Origin: Tritrichomonas musculus
Taxonomy: Eukaryota > Parabasalia > Tritrichomonadida > Tritrichomonadidae
Assembly: GCA_039105265.1 (NCBI GenBank)
Contig: JAPFFF010000010.1
Location: forward strand, 496,001-560,000
Reading direction: 5' to 3'
DNA: 64,000 nucleotides
Below, one piece after another: positions 48,758 to 59,546 of the stretch. The first letter of the stretch is position 1. The number at the start of each line of letters is the position of its first letter. Below the pieces are notes generated by a model, which saw only the letters and a program-made list of their open reading frames with translations, did no database searches and was not told where the DNA came from. A program made the position numbers and the translations under genes.

Positions 48758-49024
48758 TTGAAAAATACTCTTTTTATTTATTTTACTGAACTCTTGAAGG
48801 AGGAAATACCCGATTTTGATGACATTGAGATTGATGACCATTCACTTGAAAAAGTTGATGAAATTGTAATTCATGAAGAAGAAAGAAATGATGATGAATC
48901 ATTCCAGCCAAAGAAAAGATATCCCGTTTTCCCTCTTCTAAATGTTCCATGTTTTAAAGATAGTGATCCTCCAGTTAAGTCAATTGATTGGAATTTTCAA
49001 TTTACACAAATTCCAAAAATTTGA
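48758..49024 (+). pseudogene. Orphan acidic C-terminal coding fragment, ~88 codons
   Basis: The open frame from 48758 to the TGA at 49022-49024 has no ATG at all but a strongly coding-like sequence: EEIPDFDDIEIDDHSLEKVD, an acidic stretch, then KKRYPVFPLLNVPCFKDSD and SIDWNFQFTQIPKI. Introns in trichomonads are rare and carry a conserved 3' signal that is not seen here. It is most likely the tail of a gene whose 5' part was lost. The family is not recognised. Confidence 0.4.
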
Positions 49025-49433
49025 ATTCAAATTTAAATTTAAAATCAGGCAAATAATTATTTCAATTTTATAAAATTAATTTCATTTTTTATTTTTGCTA
49101 ATTTTATTTTTTGTTTTGTTTTTTTAAATTTTTCTATTGTCATCTGAATTTGTTAACTTTTTCAATATTTTGTTTTTAAATTGAAGAGAAAAGTTGTTTA
49201 GACATCACAAATGTGCCCTGCTGGTACCCTTTTTTAGGCATATGCATATTCTTAGAAAAATGCATAGGGCACATGATAATTTATATAAATTCTTAAAATG
49301 GGCATGGTAGTATATTTTAAAAGAGGAGAAGAAAAATAATAACAAGCATATTTGTTCTATTCAAAAATAAAAATAATATCAAGGGATATAATATTTTATT
49401 ATCAATGGATATAAATATTCTAAATTGGGATAT
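49025..49433. other. Intergenic DNA with a short hairpin
   Basis: AT-rich. ATGTGCCCT (49211-49219) pairs with AGGGCACAT (49266-49274) around a GC-richer loop with GCATATGCAT-like symmetry. No gene. Confidence 0.45.
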
Positions 49434-50752
49434 AATTGATGTCTTTGTGTGCTAATAGAATTTTAATGATTTCTTTATTCCCTTTAAAAATTGCAATATG
49501 CAAAGCAGATCTTTCTGACTTTTTTTTATAAAAAAAATTAATGATCAATTTTATTAAATTCATTTATTAAATGTCATTAAAAAGCCAAATATTGAATTTT
49601 ATTAAATCTCAATAAGCGAATTCCATTAAAAAAAATAGATTTTGAAAATAGCATAAAAATAACAGAGCGACAAATAAGTTTGGCATTTACATCGATATTT
49701 GGGTTTGATAACAAAAGTTTAATTATTTCAATATTTTCATTCTCAATAGCCTTTGACAATTCTGTTTTATGAACAAACAAAAATAAATTTCATTGAAAAA
49801 ATTATTATTGAACTTCATTATAATCAATATTTTAAATTCTATTGAAAATAGAAATAAACATTGTTTCAATACTTATTATTGAATACAATTATAAAAACAA
49901 ATGTCTTGAAATTAATTTTATATTAGGATTCACTCTGTGATTGGATAATAAAATTTTAATAATTTCTTTATTATTCATTTCAATTGCTATTGATAGAGCA
50001 GTTTTATGAAAAAAGCAAATCAAAAACTTCATTAAAACGCTAAGATAATGAATTTCATTAATTAATAATAATTAATGTCATTTTAATTGTAGATTTTGAA
50101 TTTTATTATAAAAAATCAAATAAGCAAATATTATTAATTGAAAAACTTTGAATACTATATATATGGAATTAAAAGTGGAATTTTATACAAATGCTACATC
50201 AAGTAACCATACAGTAAGGTTTCAAAAATGGAAAACGTTTCAAAATAGGAAAATCGACTTTTTGAGAAAAAAATTTTCATTAATAAAAATGAAAGAAATA
50301 AAGAAATAGAGAGAAAATCTTGTTTAAACCTACCATTTTAAGAAATAATATTTCCATGATTAAGTTTATCACACAACTGTTTGCGACATTATATTCATCA
50401 AATAGTGCTTTCCTATCTCTATTTGAAAAAATGAGCATCATTCAAAAAGTGGATTTTCCATTTTTGCAACGCTATAAAGGAAAATCCAAATTTGAATTAA
50501 ATTCGTTATTTTGACTTTTATTTTAAATTCATTTTAATCGTTTTCTATGAAAAAGTAGATTTTCCTCTTTTGAGACGTTTTTGAATTTTACAACCTTACT
50601 GTATGATAAAAACGTGTGAATTGAAATACGATAAAATATAAATAGTTCAAAATTAGTTTGATATTGGGATCGACATTAGGATTAGATAATAAAAAGCAAA
50701 CCATTTCGATGTTCTCTTTTGCTACTGCTAAATATAATAATGTTTCATGAAA
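49434..50752 (-). pseudogene. Decayed ankyrin repeats downstream of the ankyrin gene
   Basis: Four ankyrin units remain on the minus strand: LLYLAVAKENIEMVCFLLSN (about 50655-50748), TALSIAIEMNNKEIIKILLS (about 49921-50010), ELSKAIENENIEIIKLLLSN (about 49680-49772) and SALHIAIFKGNKEIIKILLA (about 49434-49520). They are separated by AT-rich spacers of ~150-250 bp with stops in all frames, some encoding hydrophobic runs such as FNGIRLLRFNKIQ. A 390-bp mariner-like MITE sits in the first spacer. These units continue the gene at 51244-52350 on the same strand and share its DPNIKLI-type unit ending, so they are the decayed 3' half of that host gene. Confidence 0.7.
50212..50601. mobile_element. 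390-bp mariner-type MITE inserted in ankyrin spacer
   Basis: The left end CAGTAAGGTTTCAAAAATGG and right end ...TTGAATTTTACAACCTTACTG are imperfect inverted repeats extending ~50 bp (both arms reach an AAAATCGACTTTTT / AAAAAGTAGATTTT segment). Both ends abut TA, the Tc1/mariner target duplication, and the CAGT terminus is typical of that group. No transposase is encoded. Confidence 0.8.
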
Positions 50753-51243
50753 AATATATTTATAATTTCATTAAAACAATAATGTTCCAACATCATAAAT
50801 GTAAACAATTTCAAATGTAATAAAACTAGTTGGTATAGAATTTCATAAAATTTTGAATAAAATATTGTAAGAATATTGGATTTAAATGTAATTAAAATAT
50901 CAGTATAGAAATAAAATAAAAATAATTTGAATTGAATGATATCAAAATAAATAATATTGAATCCCATTGGAACTAAAATATTTAAAAATATAAAAGCAAT
51001 TAGCTCTGAATTTTATGAATAAATTGAGTTCATATTCCATACAAATTAACAATAAAATTTTATAAAAAAATCGAAACAAAAAACATAAAAAAAACCTATA
51101 AATAGTAAATTTCATTAAAAATATCAAAATGAAATATTATCTGAAAAAGTAATATTGAACAAAATTACATTAAAAGATTTATCATTGAAATTTCATATAA
51201 TAATATGATTTAGAACAATATAGGTTTAACCAAATGAAACTTA

Positions 51244-52350
51244 TTAATTATATGATTTTAAAATAATTTTAATGTTTGGGTTCAAATATGACTCTCTAAT
51301 TAGTAAATCAACAATTTTTGAATAATTTGTCATGCAATCGTAAACATATTTGATTTTTAGTTTATTTGGAAAATATTCAAAATCACTCAAAATTCGTTCA
51401 TAATTATCATATTTCAAATAATCGAGTAGATGAAACTCTTTGGGATTTAATTTAGAAAGCAAATAATTTGCAATTTCATTATGATGGCATTTAATTGCTT
51501 CAATGAGGCATGTCTTGTATGTTTTGTCCTTGGGTGTAACTTGATTCTCTTCAAGAATGTGAATGAGATCTGCATTGTTTGAATGAATTGCATATAGCCA
51601 CAATGATGGTGTTAATTTGATATTATTTAATTTTAAATATTGAAATATTTGAATTGATCCAAAAAATGTGGCATATTCAATTAATGTCGGTTCTTTATTC
51701 ATCAAAAAAGAATTCGTTTCGAAATGCGATTCTTTGATTTTGGAATCAAGATTCATGTTTATTTGATTGGTGTAAGAAATAAATTTTTCAACAGAATCTT
51801 CGCGAATCATTTGTGAAACTATATCGTCATTTTCGCCCATTTTTCTTTTTTCTTGATACAAAAAAAAATTGGTTTGATTCTCTCCTTCAAATTTCATTGG
51901 ATGGCCGACATAAAATGATTCAATTTCAGGGAAAAAATAATTGACGTTTGATGGCTTTGACAGTGTTTTGAGAATTGGTTCATCAATTTTGATCATATTG
52001 TTTTCAATTAAAAAAAGAATAATTCTTGGATTCTCTGAAAAAAAATTAAAGAGATCTGAATTTGAGAAGGTTTGTTTGATCTCGTTTTTTATGGAAATTA
52101 TGAGTAGTTCAATCCTGGAATAAAAATGGGGATTTCGGTGATGATTATGTATTATAGATCGTAATAAATGAAGAATTTCTTTTATTTCAAAATCGTTTTT
52201 TAATGCTTTTAATTTATCATTAATTTGTTTAATAATCATATCATCATCTTGGTCCTTTTCTTCATCCAAGTAATCTAATACAGCTATTTGAACGTTCTTT
52301 ATCCTTTTAAGTATGCTGCTGGCAGCCATATCTTCTTCTTCTTCGGTCAT
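51244..52350 (-). CDS. Trichomonad ankyrin protein with N-terminal helical domain (truncated), 368 aa
   Basis: The start is ATG 52350, with TCACTTATTA just upstream matching a trichomonad initiator. An acidic helical N-terminal region (~1-150) of the kind that precedes ankyrin repeats in a large trichomonad family is followed by ankyrin units (TLIEYATFFGSIQIFQYLKL, SLWLYAIHSNNADLIHILEE, CLIEAIKCHHNEIANYLLSK). The frame ends right after LLIRESYLNPNIKIILKSYN. The same ending, NPNIKLI, closes the decayed units further left, so the protein is probably a truncated form of a longer ankyrin protein. Such proteins bind partners; the specific role is unknown. Confidence 0.75.
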   Translation of the reverse strand: MTEEEEDMAASSILKRIKNVQIAVLDYLDEEKDQDDDMIIKQINDKLKALKNDFEIKEILHLLRSIIHNHHRNPHFYSRIELLIISIKNEIKQTFSNSDLFNFFSENPRIILFLIENNMIKIDEPILKTLSKPSNVNYFFPEIESFYVGHPMKFEGENQTNFFLYQEKRKMGENDDIVSQMIREDSVEKFISYTNQINMNLDSKIKESHFETNSFLMNKEPTLIEYATFFGSIQIFQYLKLNNIKLTPSLWLYAIHSNNADLIHILEENQVTPKDKTYKTCLIEAIKCHHNEIANYLLSKLNPKEFHLLDYLKYDNYERILSDFEYFPNKLKIKYVYDCMTNYSKIVDLLIRESYLNPNIKIILKSYN

Positions 52351-52579
52351 GCTAATAAGTGATTCGACCGTTTATTTTATTTTATAAATCAAAAAAGTAA
52401 ATATATAAATAGAAAGCAAATGATTTAAATATCGAAATAAATGCTTTTTTTAAATTACAAAAAAAATATGATTAAAGAGTTTTATTAATTAAAAATAATT
52501 ATATAATATTTTCAAATTTAGTATTGTTAAAAATTTTATACTACAAAAAAAGATTTAATGTTCGAAATAAAATATGTTT

Positions 52580-54379
52580 TCATTTTTTCGCCCAATCTGG
52601 AAAACTTCCAGCATCAAATATTTTGGGTAACAGAGCCATGCACATTCCAATATTGACAAGTAAGGTGACAACAGTAAAGAACGTGCCATGAATTAAGAAA
52701 TCTGTTAATTTTAATCTTCCATAACTGTAAGCAATCAAATTTGGAGGAGTTGAAACAGGCAGCAAAAAGCAAAAAGAAGTCATGAAGCAAATAGGAAACA
52801 TCAGCATCCATGGATGATACTTTTCTGAATTAGACGCAAAAACGGCCATGATTGGAATCAAGATATTTGCACAGCAAGTGTTTGAAGCAACAGTTCCAAG
52901 CACAGCTGTTATAAAGCAAATGATAAGAAGCAGCAAGAAAATTGGTAATTTTGACAGTCCCTTCATCACATCACCAAGCCAAACGTCCATTCCAGAGTCC
53001 ATCATTCCTTGATTGAGGCAAAATCCTCCTGAAAATAGGAAAATAATCGTCCAAGGAACTTTGTTTTGTGTGTAATTCCAATCAAGGATTGGTATCCAAT
53101 TTGCATCTTTATTAAACATTTTCCTCTTTTTGTTCTTCTTTTTATCAGAGTCGCTTTCAGAATCGTTATTAAGAGCAGAATTTTGTGTGTTGCTTAGTTG
53201 ATTTTCATCTAAATCAGACACTTCTTCAACAAGTTCAGAGTCATCATCATCGCTTTCTGCAATGTTTCCAGGATCTTCTGTGTGTGAAAGGCTGATTTCA
53301 TCACGATGTCGCCAAGGAGTTTTTGGCTTTATTTCGAGGTCGATTTCTCCAGATATCATTGCCTTCTCTTCCTTTCGTGAAGGTTCTGGAACTTGCACAA
53401 TGAAAAGAAGCATTCCAAAGAGAATTGCAATTGTTCCGTCTGAAATATAAGATGATCCATCGGAGTAGAGACGATTAGTCCATCCAACAAGAGATTGAAT
53501 GTTTGATCTAAAAAGCCATAAAAATACATGGAAAACAAAAAGGAAAGCAATAAGCCATTCTGCTGGCTTCATTTTACCAAGTTTCTCATAGTTTTGACGA
53601 AACACTTCAATATCAACTTCTTCAGGAAGATGAACTTTCCTCACAAAAACAACAAGGAAATAAAAGTACATTATTATGAGAACTGTAAATGAAATTGGAA
53701 TTGATATAAAAAGGAAAGTAGTAAAGCCGATTTCTTCTGCATCTGGAAATCTTTCTTTTGCAATTTGTGCTAAAATTAAATTCGGTGGAGTGCCAATTAG
53801 AGTAACCATTCCTCCAACTGAGCAACAATATGCAATGCACAAAAATATGCATTTTGCAAAAGGTTCTATTAAGACTGGATCACCTGTAATTTCTTCAAGT
53901 TTGGTAACTATTGCAAGAGCATTTGGCAACATTGTTAAGGCTGTTGCTGTGTTGGAAACCCACATTGCTAAAAGCGTCGTAACGATCATTATTCCGAGTA
54001 AAAGAAGCCATGGACGAACACCGAAAATAAGGACTGTTTTTAGTGATAAACGCGTATGAAGATTCCAACGAATCATTGCTAATGAATACATGAAGCCACC
54101 AAAAAACACCATCGTTGTGTCTGACCACATTGAGCTTGCAATTATTTTGGACGTTGAAATATGAAATAAGGGAAATAAGAAAACAGGAAAGAATGAAGAT
54201 ATGACAATTGGTATTGGTTCTAATACCCAATATAAAGCTGTCCATAACAAAATTCCCATGCATGGTGAAGCTTTGGGATGATCATGATCAAGAACAATAA
54301 TTTTAAATAGAAAGGGAATCGCAATAACTATTGGGAGTATGAATTCAACCCACCAAACAACTTTAGTTTTATTAACCAT
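52580..54379 (-). CDS. DASS/SLC13-type sodium:anion (dicarboxylate, sulfate or phosphate) transporter, 599 aa
   Basis: A multi-span membrane protein with about 11-12 hydrophobic segments. Two Ser-Asn-Thr motifs, the substrate and Na+ binding signature of the DASS family, are present: WVSNTATA (~140) and VASNTCCAN (~495), each paired with a TPPNL loop (LIGTPPNLI ~200, VSTPPNLI ~550). A cytosolic loop between the two halves (~326-433) is acidic, Ser-rich and disordered, so a likely regulatory site. It imports dicarboxylates, sulfate or similar anions with sodium; the substrate cannot be told from sequence. Start ATG 54379; no extra SPX domain. It lies head-to-tail 230 bp from the ankyrin gene and looks whole. 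Confidence 0.92.
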   Translation of the reverse strand: MVNKTKVVWWVEFILPIVIAIPFLFKIIVLDHDHPKASPCMGILLWTALYWVLEPIPIVISSFFPVFLFPLFHISTSKIIASSMWSDTTMVFFGGFMYSLAMIRWNLHTRLSLKTVLIFGVRPWLLLLGIMIVTTLLAMWVSNTATALTMLPNALAIVTKLEEITGDPVLIEPFAKCIFLCIAYCCSVGGMVTLIGTPPNLILAQIAKERFPDAEEIGFTTFLFISIPISFTVLIIMYFYFLVVFVRKVHLPEEVDIEVFRQNYEKLGKMKPAEWLIAFLFVFHVFLWLFRSNIQSLVGWTNRLYSDGSSYISDGTIAILFGMLLFIVQVPEPSRKEEKAMISGEIDLEIKPKTPWRHRDEISLSHTEDPGNIAESDDDDSELVEEVSDLDENQLSNTQNSALNNDSESDSDKKKNKKRKMFNKDANWIPILDWNYTQNKVPWTIIFLFSGGFCLNQGMMDSGMDVWLGDVMKGLSKLPIFLLLLIICFITAVLGTVASNTCCANILIPIMAVFASNSEKYHPWMLMFPICFMTSFCFLLPVSTPPNLIAYSYGRLKLTDFLIHGTFFTVVTLLVNIGMCMALLPKIFDAGSFPDWAKK

Positions 54380-55065
54380 TATTTTAAAAATAAATGTGAA
54401 GTTAAAAAATCAATAGGATTTTTTGATTCATTAAAATATTCATTCAATTTTTTATCAGCGTTTTTTATTTGAATGGAATACTGAAATGAATTCAATTTAT
54501 AAATGGTTGTTCAATAGAATTTTTTTTCATAATTCTGTATCTATATTTTAAATTTTGAAATTATTGGATTTTATAAAAATTAAATAAAGATTCGAATTTT
54601 GCTATTAAAATAATTACATGTAATTAAATGAATGTAAAAAAATATAATATTGAATATATTAACCAAAGTATAGGTAATCAGCATTTATATATATCGATTA
54701 TAATTAAGGCTTCATTTTTAGACCAAAGAATAGAAAACATGGTCTTTTTTTAGAGAGAAAATCGATCGCAATTTTTATAAAAATTTTTAAAAAATTTTGA
54801 AAGTTTATAAACTTTTTTGAGAAATATGCAATGCAATTATAATTTAAAAAAAAAAAAAAGTAAAACTTGCTACACTTATTTTTTTATTTCAATTTTGGAT
54901 TGATATTCCAAAATTTGTTTGCTTAAAATGCTTTTTTGTTGGAAGTGATTTAGACCAATCAAGCGATCTCCTTTAGACCATGTAAAGCTATTAAAATTGA
55001 TTGTAAAGCTTTCAAATAGCAAAAAAATCGGTTATTTAGATCAAGATTGTACTTTTGTTAGACCA

Positions 55066-55102
<37 letters not shown>

Positions 55103-56530
55103 AAGATTTTTTTCTTGAAAAAGTGAATTTTTTTCAGTATTTTGTTGAATGAAAAAAGCATTGGTGGAATCTAAAAAATTTCATAAAAAGTGGAGAAATT
55201 AGAAGATTTATTTATAAATTATATATTAGCCTAAATTGGCCTATAACTGTTGTTTTTGACTACTGTTTGTTTGATTCAAAATACTATTTATTAGATAAAT
55301 CTTTTATTTTATGTAAAAATTTTAAAAATTTTTATGTTTATATTTATATTTCAATGTATATTTAGCTGGTCATGGAAATCCAAAAACCGCAATATTAAGG
55401 TGAAATTTGACTTACTCTGTTAAGAAAATTAACCAAAAAAATCGTATATTTAAATTTTACTGAAAAAATTTTTACTATTTGCTTTTTTTGATATGAATTT
55501 TTATATTTTCACATCATTTTTCAGGAATATACCAACCAGTGATCACCACAGGGTTGCGCGAAGCCGAATCGGGCTTCTTGAATTGCTGGATGAATCGGGA
55601 AGCTATTTTAACTATATATAGACCATATTAAGGTTGAACAAAAGCAGTATATGATATCATATTGTAATATAATAAAATATATGATGACATCAATTTAATT
55701 ACTAAATATAATGGTAAAATTAACGTAAAATATAAAAATAAATTAATTTTGCTTTTTGAATGAAAATTTTACAATTTGATAAGTTTAGAAAAAAAAATGA
55801 TGTTTTGTATAAATATCATAGCAAATATGAGGAAAATGCAATTTTAAATATAAGATATATTTTTTAGTTAATTTATTAAATTGAATTAAATTTTTATGAA
55901 ATATTTGAATCATCAGAAAATTGAGATCAATTCTATGAAATTATTATATACTTCAGAATATTGTGCATTTTTATAAGAAATAATTGTGAGATTGTAAGAT
56001 ATAAACAATTGAATAATTGTGAGAAAATAAAGATTTCTGAAAAGTAAAAATATGTAAAGTATTCAAAGTAAAAATCTATCCAAAATAAAGTCCCCAGCGT
56101 CGGAATTTTTGATTTTTTAAAATAATTCTTTTCAAAATCAAAAAATATGTCCAATTTTTCAAATTTTAACTCAGGTTGAAAAGATTAGCTGAGTGATTAT
56201 TTATGAAATTATCTCTACTTTTAGCAAGATATAGAATAATTTAAATATATTATATAATGATATTATTTTTTTATGAATATTTAATATAAAAAATTAAAAT
56301 TTATTATGATATTTTTCGCAAAATTTGTATTTTTGTTGTCACTTTTTGAATACTACAAAATTGAATGAATACCTTAATAGGGTCTCTATATATTTATTCA
56401 TTATTTAGCAAAAATTGTATTAAAAAAGTATAAAAAAGTATTCAAAAAGTTACTAAGTTTTCAAAAAGTGGTGTAGAAAAATACGATTCCCCTTTTTTTT
56501 TTTTCTTTTATTTTATTTTATTTTTATTGT
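54380..56530. other. AT-rich intergenic DNA with poly(A) and a GC-rich hairpin
   Basis: No gene. A ~35-base A run at about 55066-55101. A phrase TTTAGACCA occurs near 54718, 54949, 54973 and (as TTAGACCA) 55056. A short GC-rich patch at 55552-55605 holds the hairpin GAAGCC-GAATCG-GGCTTC; it was examined as a possible tRNA but lacks tRNA boxes. Confidence 0.5.
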
Positions 56531-57883
56531 AAGAGAAAATGTGCTTATAAACCCACAAAAAGTTTAACTTTTTCTTTATATAAAAGTCCACATAAACAAA
56601 ATTTGAAACAAAAAAAAATATTTTCAATAGTTAAAAAAATAATTATATTTTAATCTTTTTATGGTACATAATTTTTACCGAAACTTACCGCCATCCGCGG
56701 GGTCTCGACTCGGCTTCGCCTCGCTCGACGCCCGCTAGGCGGTATGTAGTCTCGGTAAAAATTATGTAAAAATATAAAAAGATTAGAGACTAAGGAAAAA
56801 GTCTTAGCTTTTTTAAAATTCCATGATTTATATATTAAAAACAATTTAATTTTAAAAAATCCTGAAAAAACGCAAAAGAAATCTCTATTTAAAAAAATAT
56901 TTGTTTTTTAAAATAACAATTTTTTACGATTATTTTGAAGTGAAAACAAAAAATCGATAAAATTTTGAATAAATTGATTTATTTCAAAAATAAATATAAT
57001 TTTGAAAAAACTTGTTGTTGCATATTTGCAATGGTTTTTGTTATAAAAAAAATAATTTTAAAACAAATTTTTTTTGCGTAAATTACAATATACTATTTAC
57101 AAAAACCAATAATAAAAATATTCAAGGTTATCAATATTTTAATAAATTGAGAAGAATGAAAATTATCTCTAAAACTTTGGAAATAAAAAAGAACAACTTC
57201 TTTGTTTATAAGAAAGTACAATAATAAGTGAGCACGACAACCAATCATAGCAATCTTTTATGAACAATAATTTTTTTCTTTTGAAATATTTTATTTCTAT
57301 TTTACATATTTGTAGAGCACATATCCTGCAAACCTCACAGCAACAATAAAGTTATATCAATTTTTACTCATAATTAAATCTAATTTATGAATAAAAGCAT
57401 TTAAAAATAATTGCAAATAATTTGTAATCATAATATGAGCAATTTCTTTAATTTTTTAAAGTTATATTTGCACAAAAAAAAATTATTTTAAAAAAGATAT
57501 TTAAATGGCAAATACTTTTTGTAATCAATAAAAAAAGTTATTTCAAAAAAATTGCAAATTGAAACAAAAGAATTTTTTTTGTGAAAAAATTAATTTTTTC
57601 AAAAGATGACAACTTTTTTGCAAATGTAATTCTTTTTGGCCAAAAAGTTATTATCTGAAAAAACTCAATTTAATTGAATTACTAGTATTTTTTCTAATAA
57701 ATACATTTAATGCAAAATATCGTTGGAATTTTAAAATTAAAAATAATTTTGATAAGTCTCTATTAAAAATTAATATTTTTATACATATGAAAATATTTTT
57801 TTTTGTTTCAATTTTGTTTATACGACTTTATAAATAAAGAAAAAGTTAAACTTTTTGTGGGTTTATAAGCACATTTTCTCTTA
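56531..57883. mobile_element. 1.35-kb inverted-repeat element with ~95-bp TIRs
   Basis: AAGAGAAAATGTGCTTATAA at 56531 is matched inverted by the end at 57883 (...TTATAAGCACATTTTCTCTT). The match continues, with few differences, through ACCCACAAAAAGTTTAACTT to AAAATATTTTC-type sequence (arms 56531-56630 and 57788-57883). The interior has no convincing gene; the frame at 57012-57224 is Lys/Asn/Phe-rich and looks random. No clear target duplication is seen. It is a non-autonomous DNA element of unassigned superfamily. Confidence 0.7.
56652..56784. repeat. 133-bp hairpin with GC-rich loop, nested in the 1.35-kb element
   Basis: Left arm AATCTTTTT...ACATAATTTTTACCGA...TACCGCC and right arm GGCGGTA...TCGGTAAAAATTATGT...AAAAAGATT pair over ~40 bases. 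The loop (about 56692-56737) is strongly GC-rich, with CGACTCGGCTTCGCCTCGCT. The composition is foreign to the window, and it could be a separate small insertion. Confidence 0.7.
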
Positions 57884-59264
57884 TTATAATTTTATTTTAT
57901 TTTTTTTTTGAATAACATTTCAATTCTCATTTCAACTAGGTTTTTCATAGATTATCAGTAGTATAATTTAATTACAGGATCTTCTCTTTTTGTTAAATGG
58001 TTTTTAATAAAAAACTTATTGTTGCAAAATTCATTTTATTCAAAAAGTTATAGCATATTATCAAAAAGTTTAACTTTTATTCACTTTTGAATGGTCCAAA
58101 AAAACATTACCCATTATTGGACTTGGCTATTCTAATGCTCATGTGTTGACAGAAATTGTGCAATAATCTCTTTTATGCGGCCATTTTTTTGTTTATGACT
58201 TGAATTAATAATCTAGTAGAAGGAGTCGTGAAATGTATGAAAATGATATGTATTTATTGATAGAGGGCAATAGAAAAATGGATGACTGAAATAACACTAC
58301 TAAGATTTGCACCAAAAAATATGGTACAGTGGAATAATCTGAGAGATAATCTAATTCAATGAATATTACAATATGGTAGTGGAAATTATCGTCGAGCTGG
58401 CAAATATCGAATTTGTACATATCGTTAAAAAATGTAATGGTCGTATTGCTCCTAAAAAAGTCTTTTGTCTCTCTAAATCGTCAAATGGATGTTTAAAATT
58501 TTTATTTTGAAAACATAATCTCTTAAAAAGTTGTTTTTTATATATTTGTGAAGAAAATTTAAAATAATAATAAACAAATGTCTGTAATTGAAACAAAATA
58601 TATGTGTATTATATAATAGAATGATAAAAAAAATTCGAATGTAAAATTATACTATCAAAAAGTTGACAAAGTTCCGATACATGGATTCAAAATTAGATTT
58701 AATTTGAAATAGAATTGAAATAATTGTATAAAAATATTTTATAAAATATCTAAATTTATCTCCATTTAAATAGAATAAAATCAAATCATATATTTAGCCA
58801 AAAAAATAAAAATAAACAATATTATATATGTAATAAATTTGGAAAGTGAAAAAATATTTCTGTTTTTATTTTTTATTTTTTTTGTCCATTTTTAAAGTAA
58901 TTTTAATTCAATTATATAAAATATTTAAATTCTTGAAGAAAGAAGAAAAGTTTATTAGTTAAAAAAAAAAAACTACTAGAAAACGTTATTTTCGAAAATT
59001 TTAAAAATTTTGGGTAACTTATTTTTAGACAATCAGTATATAAAAATTTTGAAAAATTTTGCTTTCATTAAAATTTTGAGAAATTATAACAAAAAATTCA
59101 AAATGCTAACAAAAGCATTCAAAATTAATATAGTGCCACAAAAAAAGATTGATAGAAGATTTGAATAGTTTATTTTTTATATAACACAAAAAGTTATAAA
59201 AAATAATCGCCTCAAATTTTGCATACTTTTATTTTATTATAAAAAAAAGATACAGGTCAATGAT
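57884..59264. other. AT-rich DNA with possible decayed coding traces
   Basis: No intact gene. About 58090-58520 has slightly higher GC and short coding-looking pieces in more than one frame on the plus strand (for example GSGNYRRAGKYRICTYR near 58370), which may be an old transposase or host gene remnant. The remainder up to the element C boundary is simple AT-rich DNA. Confidence 0.4.
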
Positions 59265-59546
59265 AGTAGTTATATATTTGCCACGATTTTTGCACTTCGT
59301 TCAAAAACCGCGTCAAATATCTCCCATCCGCGACCCCAGCCCCGCCCTGTCAGGTATGATCCCCCACTCCCATTAATGATCTTCCACTGGGCTTGCTCTC
59401 AGGATTCCTCTCAACGCTCTGCTAGGAAGGAGGCCCCGTATCGTTAATATTAAAAAAGCTATAGAAAAAGTTTTTAATTGTGTGGTTTACTTAAAACCTA
59501 GTATGAGAGTATTTATTAAACGTCCTCTCAATAAACGTCCTTTTTA
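59265..59546 (-). repeat. Terminal inverted repeat, left end of element C
   Basis: Starts AGTAGTTATATATTTGCCAC at 59265 and runs to the stop codon of the first gene. It is the inverted counterpart of 20803-21083, including the GC-rich core and the paired phrase CGTCCTCTCAATAAACGTCC. Similarity to A stops sharply at 59265. Confidence 0.85.

Noticed and set aside
50728-51127. Two minus-strand frames rich in Phe, Ile and Leu
   Set aside because: They lie in the spacer between ankyrin remnants and look like AT-rich spacer translation; no start context or domain.
55552-55605. Possible tRNA gene
   Set aside because: No A or B box, no acceptor pairing; only one 6-bp hairpin.
57012-57224. 70-codon plus-strand frame inside the 1.35-kb element
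   Set aside because: Asn/Lys/Phe-rich, as expected from random AT-rich DNA; no motif.
58366-58596. Minus-strand frame suggested as a small gene
   Set aside because: Weak composition, no motif, and the plus strand of the same stretch looks like decayed coding in several frames.
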